From: Oscillospiraceae bacterium
GTDB lineage: Bacteria; Bacillota; Clostridia; Oscillospirales; Ruminococcaceae
NCBI GenBank assembly: GCA_031280965.1
Contig: JAITFZ010000002.1
Coordinates: 1 to 47,247, forward strand
Length of the DNA stretch: 47,247 nt
Direction of reading: 5' to 3'
The position numbers and the translations under genes are program-made. The number at the start of each line of letters is the position of its first letter. Positions within the stretch are counted from its first letter, which is position 1. The notes beneath the pieces are model-generated. The model worked only from the letters and a program-made list of their open reading frames with translations. It was not told the DNA's origin and ran no database searches. Positions 40,487 through 47,247 of this stretch are shown here, piece after piece.

Positions 40487-41146
40487 ATGTCGTTTTTTAA
40501 AAAATGGAAGCAGGGTAATTTAAAATCAAAAAAGACATCAGGTAATTTATCCGGCAATACAGCCGGCGGTTCACCTGATTATATAATTTGCGGGCTTGGT
40601 AATCCGGGGGCGCGTTATGAAAACACAAGGCACAATTGCGGGTACATGGCGGTGGATTTGTTGTCGGAGCAGGAGGGCTTTAAGGTAAAGAAGCTGAAAT
40701 TTAAATCGCTGACGGCGCTTGAAGTAATCAACGGCGTGAAGTGTTTGGTTATGAAGCCGGTAACATATATGAATTTAAGCGGGGAAGCGCTGACAGCCGC
40801 GATGGATTTTTATAAACTTCCGCCCGAACATGTGATTGTGATTTTCGATGACTTTTCGTTGCCGCACGGAACGCTTAAAATCCGCAAAAGCGGAAGCGAC
40901 GGCGGACATAACGGCATGAAGAATATTATTCTGCAATCAGACAGCGATAATTTCCCGCGGGTTAAAATCGGAATAGGTCAGCCGCCGCACCAGGATTATC
41001 CGGTGAAAGAGTGGGTGCTTTCGTCTTTTCGGAAAGACGAAAGCAAAGTACTGGAAGATTCGCTTGAAAGAGCGGTTCAGGCAATTCGGCTGATGATTAA
41101 GGGCGATGTTGTTAAGGCGATGAATGATTTTAACGGAAAGGCGTAA
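40487..41146 (+). CDS. pth: Peptidyl-tRNA hydrolase, N-terminally extended
   Basis: Releases tRNA from prematurely dropped peptidyl-tRNA. Family motifs are YIICGLGNPGARYENTRHNCGY with the catalytic His, MKPVTYMNLSGEA, VIFDDFSLPHG with the Asp, and SGSDGGHNGMKNI. The enzyme core begins near residue 31; before it lies a lysine-rich extension (FFKKWKQGNLKSKKTSGN) not found in typical Pth, which starts a few residues before GLGNPG. There is no internal ATG to shorten it. The length is 219 residues against the usual 185-195. Confidence 0.94.
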   Translation: MSFFKKWKQGNLKSKKTSGNLSGNTAGGSPDYIICGLGNPGARYENTRHNCGYMAVDLLSEQEGFKVKKLKFKSLTALEVINGVKCLVMKPVTYMNLSGEALTAAMDFYKLPPEHVIVIFDDFSLPHGTLKIRKSGSDGGHNGMKNIILQSDSDNFPRVKIGIGQPPHQDYPVKEWVLSSFRKDESKVLEDSLERAVQAIRLMIKGDVVKAMNDFNGKA

Positions 41147-41154
41147 AAATTCCC

Positions 41155-41183
41155 TTGACAAGCAAAAATATTTATGTTATCAT
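41155..41183 (+). promoter_or_regulatory. Sigma-A promoter of the ABC transporter unit
   Basis: TTGACA (41155-41160), a 17-nt spacer and TATCAT (41178-41183), immediately after the pth stop. Confidence 0.75.
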
Positions 41184-41185
41184 TA

Positions 41186-41233
41186 AAACGTAAATCAAAT
41201 TTACGTTTTAGGCGCGAACACTGTTCGCCCGTG
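41186..41233 (+). promoter_or_regulatory. Two leader hairpins before the ABC ATPase gene
   Basis: AAAACGTAAA and TTTACGTTTT form a perfect 10-bp inverted repeat (41186-41209). The next, GCGAACA/TGTTCGC, lies at 41213-41229. The ribosome site AAAGGAG follows at once. The pair could be an operator overlapping the start of transcription, or a leader structure controlling ribosome access. Confidence 0.6.
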
Positions 41234-41245
41234 AAAGGAGAGCAA

Positions 41246-42163
41246 ATGCTACAAATCAGAGGGCTTAAAAAAAGCTACAAGAACTTCCCTGTGCTGAAAG
41301 GGCTTGACATGACGCTTGAAAAGGGCGATGTTTACGGGTTCTTAGGTACAAACGGATGCGGCAAAACCACTACAATGAACATCATCTGCAACATTATACC
41401 AAAAGACGACGGTGAAATCACCTTTGATGAGGGCAGGGTTAAAGTCGGCTATCTGCCGGAATCACCCGCGCTTTACGGCTACATGAACGGTTATGAATAC
41501 CTTAACTTTATCGGGGCGTGCTGTGAATATCCGGGAGATATAAATGCGCGTACTGCCGAGGTTTTGGAAATCACCGGAATGACGGAAGGCGCGAAAAGGC
41601 TGATTAAGGGTTATTCACGCGGTATGAATCAGCGCGTAGGCATTGCCGCCGCGCTATACGGCAATCCTGATTTAATTATACTCGACGAGCCGACCAGCGC
41701 GCTTGACCCGGAGGGGCGGGCGGAGGTTATGGATATTATAAGAAAACTTGCGGATTCCGGCTCGACCATAATTTTATGTACACATATTTTATCGGACGTT
41801 GAACGAGTTGCGAACAAAGTCGGTATACTTACCAACGGCGTTATAACTGTTGAGGGCGAGCTTGGTGAGGTTAAGGAAAAATTCGGCGGGAAATGCGCGA
41901 TTAATATAAAACTGCGCGAGTACACCCCCGAAGTTGTAACAACGCTTTGCTCTTTAAGTTTAGCTTCGCGCAGCGACACATCGAAAACGGACGGCATAAC
42001 GCTTTTCGCAAAAGAAAATATAAGCGAAAAAGAGTTTTACAATAAAATTGTAATGACGCTTGCCGAAAACGATATTTTACCGGAAACAATAGGGTTCAAA
42101 CGACTGAACTTGGAAGAGATTTATTTAGGTGTCAATAACGGCACATTAATTACCGGGCTTTAA
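41246..42163 (+). CDS. ABC transporter ATP-binding protein
   Basis: A 305-residue ATPase of the ABC-2 export type. Walker A is LGTNGCGKTTTMN, the Q-loop region is VGYLPESPALYG, the signature is YSRGMNQRVGIAAAL (SRGMxQ in place of LSGGQ) and Walker B is LIILDEPTSALDP, followed by CTHIL. The ATG at 41246 has AAAGGAG upstream and excludes the leader hairpins. The C-terminal 90 residues form the extra domain found in drug and antibiotic exporters. It works with the permease gene starting 14 nt downstream. The substrate is unknown. Confidence 0.94.
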   Translation: MLQIRGLKKSYKNFPVLKGLDMTLEKGDVYGFLGTNGCGKTTTMNIICNIIPKDDGEITFDEGRVKVGYLPESPALYGYMNGYEYLNFIGACCEYPGDINARTAEVLEITGMTEGAKRLIKGYSRGMNQRVGIAAALYGNPDLIILDEPTSALDPEGRAEVMDIIRKLADSGSTIILCTHILSDVERVANKVGILTNGVITVEGELGEVKEKFGGKCAINIKLREYTPEVVTTLCSLSLASRSDTSKTDGITLFAKENISEKEFYNKIVMTLAENDILPETIGFKRLNLEEIYLGVNNGTLITGL

Positions 42164-42177
42164 GGAGGGAAAAGAAC

Positions 42178-43023
42178 ATGAACATACAAACAAAAGCAAG
42201 TTTCAAAAAAGAAATATTAGCGTTTACAAGAACCAAGATGTTATTAATTATAACTCTTGTTTTCGTCGGATTAGCTCTTTTTGACCCTCTGATGTACAGA
42301 GGAATGGGAATGCTTGTGGAGCTTATGAGCGACACCTTTGAAGAAATGAATATAGGCGCGGACGGTATGATTGCCTTGTTTACGGAAGACGCAAGCACGG
42401 GTGTGCAGGGCTTTATGTCGGATATCACGCTTATGGGAATCATTATATTCCTGCTGCTTATTAACGGTTTTGCGGGAGGGGAGCAGAAGAAACGCTCTAT
42501 TATAATTCCGCGCAGTTCGGGGCTTCGCAGTTTCGGTTATATTTTCCCGAAATTTATCATATATCCAATCACAGCGTTTATTATATCCGTAATCGGTGTG
42601 CTTGTGGCAGGCAGTTTGTCGGCTGTTATTTTCGTGAATAACGACTTGACAGTCGGGGGGCTTCTCGGCGCGGGCGCACTCATGGGCATTAATCTTGCGC
42701 TTTATACCTGCTTCCACCTTGCAATCGGGACAGCCACGGGAAAAGCCGGAATGAGCGCGGCAATCTGCATAGGTGCATCGATTCTTGTGCCGACATTCTT
42801 CCAGCTTCTTAGTACGGGATTCGACGGTGATTTAATTGCGTATAATCCTTTCGCGTTCATCTCAATGGCATACGGGGCATTATACGGCAACGCACTGCCG
42901 ATTAGCGAGATTCTCATTACGGCGGTGATTGCGCTCGGAATTATGGTTGCGGTTTATTTGCTGGCGCTTTTCGCGCAGAACGCGAGGAAAATCGACAATT
43001 CGGGGAATGAGATGATAATATAA
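42178..43023 (+). CDS. ABC-2 family transporter permease
   Basis: A 281-residue membrane protein with six helices (about residues 20-40, 82-100, 125-150, 160-185, 195-215 and 245-265) and a loop after the first helix, as in ABC-2 permeases. It begins MNIQTKASFKKEILAFTRTKM, the cytoplasmic elbow helix typical of the family. An AAGGAGGGAAAAG site precedes the ATG. It is the partner of the ATPase just upstream. The next gene starts at the base after its stop. Confidence 0.85.
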   Translation: MNIQTKASFKKEILAFTRTKMLLIITLVFVGLALFDPLMYRGMGMLVELMSDTFEEMNIGADGMIALFTEDASTGVQGFMSDITLMGIIIFLLLINGFAGGEQKKRSIIIPRSSGLRSFGYIFPKFIIYPITAFIISVIGVLVAGSLSAVIFVNNDLTVGGLLGAGALMGINLALYTCFHLAIGTATGKAGMSAAICIGASILVPTFFQLLSTGFDGDLIAYNPFAFISMAYGALYGNALPISEILITAVIALGIMVAVYLLALFAQNARKIDNSGNEMII

Positions 43024-44004
43024 ATGAACGTAGGGATACTCGGCACGGGTTGGATAGCGGAAAGATTGGCGAAGACGCTGATTGCAATGGCAGACGAGGG
43101 TTTCAGGTGCGCCGCCGCAGGTTCCCGTTCGCTTGAAAAAGCGCAGAAATTTATTAAAGATTTCGGACTTGAGGGCGCGAAAGCATACGGTTCTTATGAA
43201 GAATTAGCGAAAGACAGCGATATAGATTTAATCTATATCGCTACACCTCATTCGCACCACTTTCTACATGCAAAGCTGTGCATGGAAAAAGGCAGAAACG
43301 TGCTTGTCGAAAAGGCGTTCACCATAAACGCCGCCGAAGCTCGTGAACTCGTGGAAATTGCGCGTGAAAGAAAACTGCTTTTAGCCGAAGCGATTTGGAC
43401 GCGGTATATGCCGTCGCGCTTCGCGCTTGAAAAAATGCTTGCCGCTAAAATTATTGGCGAGCCTTATATGCTCTTGGCAAACCTTGGTTATAATAACATT
43501 CACATGGAGCGGATGTATAAGCCGGAACTTGCGGGCGGCGCACTTTTGGACTTGGGTGTCTATGCAATTAATTTTGCGCTTTCGGCGTTTGGCAACGACA
43601 TTGATTATATTGAAAGCAGTGCGGATTTGCATGAAAGCGGCGTTGATTTGCACGACAGGATAACGATTTATTTCAAGGGCGGAAAGTATGCGCAACTATA
43701 TGCGAGCCTTGATGAATTCACCGATAAAAAGGGCATAATCCGCGGCGATAAAGGTTGGCTTGAATTCGAGAATATCAATAATTGCGAGTGGATTCGCGCT
43801 CATATTGACGGCGCAAATACGGTGCATTTTGATGTGCCTGAGCAGATTACGGGTTTGGAATATCAGCTTATGGCGTGTAAAAAAGCAATAGGGAACGGCG
43901 AAATCGAATGTCCGGAGATGCCGCACGATGAGATTATTCGCGTTATGGAGATTATGGATAGCTTGAGGAAAAATTGGGGAGTTAAATATCCGATGGAGAA
44001 CTAA
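43024..44004 (+). CDS. Gfo/Idh/MocA-family oxidoreductase
   Basis: NAD(P)-dependent dehydrogenase acting on sugars, inositols or related diols; 326 residues. The N-terminal Rossmann fold has [16 protein letters not shown] and [18 protein letters not shown]. The catalytic lysine is in LVEKAFTIN, with Ala where the family normally has Pro (EKP). The C-terminal domain has [16 protein letters not shown], the usual G-(G)-ALxDxGxY pattern. It begins directly after the permease stop, so it is in the same unit, but I see no functional link. The substrate is unknown. Confidence 0.9.
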   Translation: MNVGILGTGWIAERLAKTLIAMADEGFRCAAAGSRSLEKAQKFIKDFGLEGAKAYGSYEELAKDSDIDLIYIATPHSHHFLHAKLCMEKGRNVLVEKAFTINAAEARELVEIARERKLLLAEAIWTRYMPSRFALEKMLAAKIIGEPYMLLANLGYNNIHMERMYKPELAGGALLDLGVYAINFALSAFGNDIDYIESSADLHESGVDLHDRITIYFKGGKYAQLYASLDEFTDKKGIIRGDKGWLEFENINNCEWIRAHIDGANTVHFDVPEQITGLEYQLMACKKAIGNGEIECPEMPHDEIIRVMEIMDSLRKNWGVKYPMEN

Positions 44005-44017
44005 TACCGCTATCCCT

Positions 44018-44047
44018 AAAGTGAAGAAAGGGCTTTATGAAAATATG
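44018..44047 (+). repeat. Hairpin-RBS repeat (family A), right end only, before glnN
   Basis: AAAGTGAAGAAAGGGCTTTATGAAAATATG: only the ribosome-site end of the element is present, without the hairpin arms. The mini-ORF ATG-AAA-ATA-TGA overlaps the glnN start as ATGA. Confidence 0.85.
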
Positions 44048-46129
44048 AACATCACAGAAATTTTCGGTTCGCTTGTTTTCGGCGAAGAAGTAATGCGGGC
44101 GCGGCTTCCGAAAGCTACCTATGCGGCGCTTCAAAAAACAATAGCGCGGGGAAGTCACCTTGAACTTGACGTTGCGCATGTTGTTGCGGACGCGATGAAG
44201 GACTGGGCGCTCGAAAAAGGCGCGACACACTTCACGCACTGGTTTCAGCCGATGACCGGAGTAACCGCCGAAAAGCACGAAAGCTTTGTCACGCCTGTTA
44301 ACAGCGGCAAGGCGATTATGGAGTTTTCGGGAACTGCGCTCGTGCGCGGTGAACCGGACGCTTCAAGCTTTCCGTCGGGCGGGCTTCGCGCTACCTTCGA
44401 GGCGCGGGGTTATACCGCGTGGGACCCGACCTCATACGCTTTTATAAAAGACCGCACACTTTGTATACCAACCGCGTTCTGCTCATACAGCGGCGATGCG
44501 CTTGATAAGAAAACGCCGCTTTTACGTTCGGTTCAGGCGATAGACAAGCAGGCGATGCGGATTTTAAAGTTGTTCGGAAATACAGGCGTGAAACGTGTTA
44601 ATGTAACTGTCGGCGCGGAGCAGGAGTATTTTTTAATCGACAAGGATATGTATCTGAAGCGCCCTGACCTGATTTATTGCGGGAGGACGCTGTTCGGGGC
44701 TGAACCGCCGAAAGGGCAGGAGCTTGAAGACCACTACTACGGCGCAATTAAGCCGCGTGTTTCCGCGTTTATGAAAGAGCTTGACGAAGAGTTGTGGAAA
44801 CTCGGCGTCTGCGCCAAAATCGAGCATAACGAGGTTGCGCCCGCTCAGCATGAACTTGCGCCGGTATTCAGCGTTGCTAATATCGCCGCCGACCATAACC
44901 AGTTGACTATGGAGCTTCTCAGGACAATTGCGGACAGGCATAATCTCACCTGCCTTTTGCACGAGACGCCGTTCGCGGGAATCAGCGGAAGCGGTAAGCA
45001 CATCAACTGGTCGCTTTGTACAGATGGCGGCGTAAATCTGCTTGAGCCGGATAACGCATATAATCAGGCGCAGTTTTTGCTGTTGCTTTTAGCGGTGGTT
45101 AAGGCGGTTGATGAATATCAGGATTTACTCCGTGTTTCGGTGGCAAGCGCGGGTAATGACCACCGTCTTGGCGCGAATGAAGCGCCGCCCGCGGTTGTTT
45201 CTGTTTTCCTCGGCGATGAGCTGACCGAAGTTCTTGCCGCAATTGAAAATAACACTGCGTATCGGGGGCGTGAAAAAACCTTTATGGAAATCGGAGTCAG
45301 CGCGCTGCCTCACTTCCCGAAAGACGCGACCGACCGTAACCGCACTTCGCCTTTCGCGTTCACGGGGAATAAGTTTGAGTTTCGGATGGCGGGTTCGGCT
45401 GCTTCCGTTGCGGATTCGTGCATTGTTATCAACACGATTGCCGCAGACGCACTTCGGGAATTCGCCGATACACTTGAAAAAGCCGACGACTTTAAAACCG
45501 CGCTCACGAAGCTGATAAAAGCTACTATAAAAAAGCACGGGCGTATAATATGGGGCGGCAATAATTACTCCGCCGACTGGGAAAAAGAAGCCGAAGTGCG
45601 CGGACTTTTGAATCTTCGGACAACCGTGGACGCACTGCCGTGTCTTATAAAAAAGAAGAACATTGAATTATTCAAGCGGCAGGGGGTTTTTTCTGAAAGT
45701 GAGCTTCGCTCGCGCTATGAAGTTATGCTCGAAAATTACTGCAAAATCGTGCATATTGAAGCTTTGGCGATGATTGAGCTTATAAGAAAAGAACTTATTC
45801 CTGCGATTGTCGCATACCAGAATGACCTCGTGAGATTGATTAAGAACAAGAAAATCTGCGGCGGGTTTGCTTCGGCGCTTGAGGAAAAACTGCTTTGGAA
45901 ATTATCGGAGGTTTCGGCGGTTCTGATTGACGAATTGGAGAGGTCAGAAAATAATATAAACGCGAAAAACGGAGAGATGGCTTTGATTGACACCGCAGGG
46001 TATTACCGCGATACGGTTCTCGGGAATATGGCTTTGCTCCGGAAAACAGCGGATGAAGCCGAGAAGATGATAGGGCGGCGGTACTTGAATTTGCCGCTGT
46101 ACGGAGAAATTCTTTATAGTGTGAATTGA
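44045..46129 (+). CDS. glnN: Glutamine synthetase type III
   Basis: ATP-dependent synthesis of glutamine from glutamate and ammonia, of the large GSIII type (694 residues) seen in Bacteroidetes and some Firmicutes. It has the N-terminal family region [12 protein letters not shown], then [11 protein letters not shown] (metal-binding Glu), the [13 protein letters not shown] segment typical of [16 protein letters not shown] (ATP/metal) and [17 protein letters not shown] (catalytic core). A C-terminal helical region of about 170 residues completes it. The start at 44045 is the codon joined to the repeat end. No glnB or amt gene is adjacent. Confidence 0.95.
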   Translation: MNITEIFGSLVFGEEVMRARLPKATYAALQKTIARGSHLELDVAHVVADAMKDWALEKGATHFTHWFQPMTGVTAEKHESFVTPVNSGKAIMEFSGTALVRGEPDASSFPSGGLRATFEARGYTAWDPTSYAFIKDRTLCIPTAFCSYSGDALDKKTPLLRSVQAIDKQAMRILKLFGNTGVKRVNVTVGAEQEYFLIDKDMYLKRPDLIYCGRTLFGAEPPKGQELEDHYYGAIKPRVSAFMKELDEELWKLGVCAKIEHNEVAPAQHELAPVFSVANIAADHNQLTMELLRTIADRHNLTCLLHETPFAGISGSGKHINWSLCTDGGVNLLEPDNAYNQAQFLLLLLAVVKAVDEYQDLLRVSVASAGNDHRLGANEAPPAVVSVFLGDELTEVLAAIENNTAYRGREKTFMEIGVSALPHFPKDATDRNRTSPFAFTGNKFEFRMAGSAASVADSCIVINTIAADALREFADTLEKADDFKTALTKLIKATIKKHGRIIWGGNNYSADWEKEAEVRGLLNLRTTVDALPCLIKKKNIELFKRQGVFSESELRSRYEVMLENYCKIVHIEALAMIELIRKELIPAIVAYQNDLVRLIKNKKICGGFASALEEKLLWKLSEVSAVLIDELERSENNINAKNGEMALIDTAGYYRDTVLGNMALLRKTADEAEKMIGRRYLNLPLYGEILYSVN

Positions 46130-46170
46130 ATTAATAAACGACAGACAGAATACCAATGGTGCGGCATTTC

Positions 46171-46294
46171 TGTTATAATGACAGTAAGCCGATGGCTAAA
46201 AAATTTATTAAACAGGAGGACATTTCACATGAAAAAACTAATCGCAATCTTACTACTCTTTGCGCTGACCCTCGCGGGGTGCGCGAGCGAACCG
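46171..46294 (+). repeat. Duplicated lipoprotein promoter, RBS and signal-peptide region, first copy
   Basis: From TGTTATAATGACAG through the AGGAGGACATTTCACATG site to codons for MKKLIAILLLFALTLAGCASE, this stretch is nearly identical to 46444-46573. The first copy loses two codons (the VA before GC) and after about 46290 turns into unrelated sequence. The ATGs are 273 nt apart (91 codons), so the first reading frame runs on into the second gene without a stop. Confidence 0.9.
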
Positions 46295-46443
46295 GATAGT
46301 AATGTTGGTCATATTCTAAAATATCATCACAAAATTGCCGCGACTGCGGCTATATTTTTTACCCTTAAATTCCCCCGTTTTTGTATTTCGTTCCCCAAAA
46401 CATGCCTTTCGTTCCCCAAATTAATGCTTTTACCAAAAAATTC

Positions 46444-46452
46444 TGTTATAAT
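46444..46452 (+). promoter_or_regulatory. Extended -10 promoter of the lipoprotein gene
   Basis: TGTTATAAT, 50 nt before the ATG at 46502, repeated at 46171-46179 before the duplicated start. No good -35 is seen. Confidence 0.6.
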
Positions 46453-46501
46453 GACAGTAAGCCGATGGCTAAAAAATTTATTAAACAGGAGGATATTTCA
46501 C

Positions 46502-47200
46502 ATGAAAAAACTAATCGCAATCTTACTACTCTTCGCGCTGACTCTCGCGGTCGCGGGGTGCGCGAGCGAACTCACAGAACCCAAGGACACGCCCGTGCGT
46601 GTGGCGACGCTGTCGAGAGGTCACGCAAATGCCAATGTGCCAAAGTCTTTGGAGGAAGCAATTAAGCGGGCAGACCTCATTGTTGACCTCACGATTACAG
46701 AGTGGCTCGGTGAAGATTTAGAAGGGCGTACAACTTTTTTCAACGCCCGAATCAATGAAACAATAATGGGAGAGAAGAAAGAATCAATAACTTTAATGCA
46801 AACCGGAACCGGTGAATTTACCTTATGGGATTGGCCCCTCTTCAAAAACGGCGACAGACTGTTTCTGTTTTTAGTAGAAATTCTGCCCGAAGATGCCGAA
46901 AGACTTGATAAAATATATGCGGGTGGATACTGGGTAGTGGGTTCATACACAACGGTTTTTGATGTTCAGGAATTAGATGAAAACATCTATTTACTTAGCA
47001 GGTTTGGATTTATGGATACTTGGCCGGAAAAAAATTATATAGAAGAAACTGACGAAAACATAACACGTGTCCTTGTTGAAAACTTCAATAAAAGCGACCC
47101 GATTGTCGCGGAAGTCAGAGGTGTTCATAGAAGCGCATATAGCTATGAAAGCTTTGAAAAAGTGATAGCGGAAATATTAAAGGAGGTTGAAAGACAATGA
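46502..47200 (+). CDS. Hypothetical lipoprotein
   Basis: A 232-residue lipoprotein with signal peptide MKKLIAILLLFALTLAVAGC; the lipobox VAGC places the lipid-bearing Cys at residue 20. The mature protein has no family I recognise. It includes KSLEEAIKRADLIVDLTITEW and an all-beta-looking centre with FKNGDRLFLFLVE and GYWVVGSYTTVFDV, as if it binds a ligand or a protein outside the membrane. AGGAGG precedes the ATG. A longer in-frame reading from 46229 would fuse a second signal peptide in front; the short form is preferred. It overlaps the next gene by four bases. Confidence 0.75.
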   Translation: MKKLIAILLLFALTLAVAGCASELTEPKDTPVRVATLSRGHANANVPKSLEEAIKRADLIVDLTITEWLGEDLEGRTTFFNARINETIMGEKKESITLMQTGTGEFTLWDWPLFKNGDRLFLFLVEILPEDAERLDKIYAGGYWVVGSYTTVFDVQELDENIYLLSRFGFMDTWPEKNYIEETDENITRVLVENFNKSDPIVAEVRGVHRSAYSYESFEKVIAEILKEVERQ

Positions 47201-47247
47201 AAAGAATAACTGTTATAATTGTTTTTTTGATTCTTGCATGTTCCTTA
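47197..47247 (+). CDS. Start of a probable second lipoprotein gene (partial)
   Basis: Seventeen codons are visible before the window ends: MKRITVIIVFLILACSL, a short basic start, a hydrophobic core and LxAC, a lipobox-like site. AGGAGG is upstream, and the ATG overlaps the stop of the previous gene (ATGA). The rest lies outside the window. Confidence 0.6.
   Translation, partial: MKRITVIIVFLILACSL

Noticed and set aside
46229-47200. A single long lipoprotein starting at the first signal peptide (46229)
   Set aside because: The stretch 46290-46440 has no protein-like pattern and a second promoter, RBS and signal peptide follow. The gene most likely starts at 46502.

Overview
The window reads as a chromosomal segment around the replication-origin gene set of an anaerobic, low-to-mid GC Firmicute, most likely class Clostridia. 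The support is gyrB/gyrA, mnmG, rsmG, noc, soj, spo0J, serS, dnaN and dnaA within 16 kb, an electron-bifurcating-type [FeFe] hydrogenase operon, rubrerythrin, a type III glutamine synthetase and Shine-Dalgarno-led genes with sigma-A promoters. Finer placement is not possible by eye.

Layout. (1) 1-3083: a decayed mobile-element edge. It has a response regulator, a histidine kinase without its phospho-acceptor region, a truncated ABC permease, two unknown minus-strand genes, and the 3' half of a tRNA-Ser that looks like an attachment site. (2) 3292-7765, minus strand: a HipA-like kinase, purC, rubrerythrin, a small membrane protein, and a GH13 glucosidase with a cysteine-rich tail. (3) 7900-13083, plus strand: hydrogenase operon hydC-ATPase-ferredoxin-hydB-hydA, sharing a back-to-back promoter region with the GH13 gene. 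(4) 13449-17165: flavodoxin-like protein, rnz, nadE, an Abi/HEPN protein and a RelBE-type toxin-antitoxin pair. (5) 17444-30114, plus strand: gyrB, a YcxB-like gene, gyrA, mnmG, rsmG, noc, parS sites, soj, spo0J, serS. (6) 30295-38257, minus strand: an Rnf-like D-E-A membrane trio with a DUF4015-like protein, then yajC, a NYN/PIN-like protein, dnaA and dnaN. (7) 38313-47247: MecA-like adaptor, rpe, a repeat- and structure-rich non-coding region, pth, an ABC transporter, an oxidoreductase, glnN and lipoprotein genes.

The most interesting signals are these. First, a dispersed element of about 80 bp, with at least eight copies, carries a hairpin, a ribosome-binding site and its own ATG. It ends at the start codon of unrelated genes (rubrerythrin, flavodoxin, rsmG, noc, rpe, glnN), so a mini-ORF overlaps the real start. 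Second, the origin region is rearranged: dnaA-dnaN face gyrBA/parAB, recF/rpmH/rnpA are missing, and dnaA is translationally coupled to a NYN/PIN-like gene behind yajC. Third, the RnfD/E/A-like trio lacks most recognisable cofactor residues and has no adjacent RnfB/C/G. Fourth, mnmG has no standard start codon and follows an intrinsic terminator by about 30 nt.
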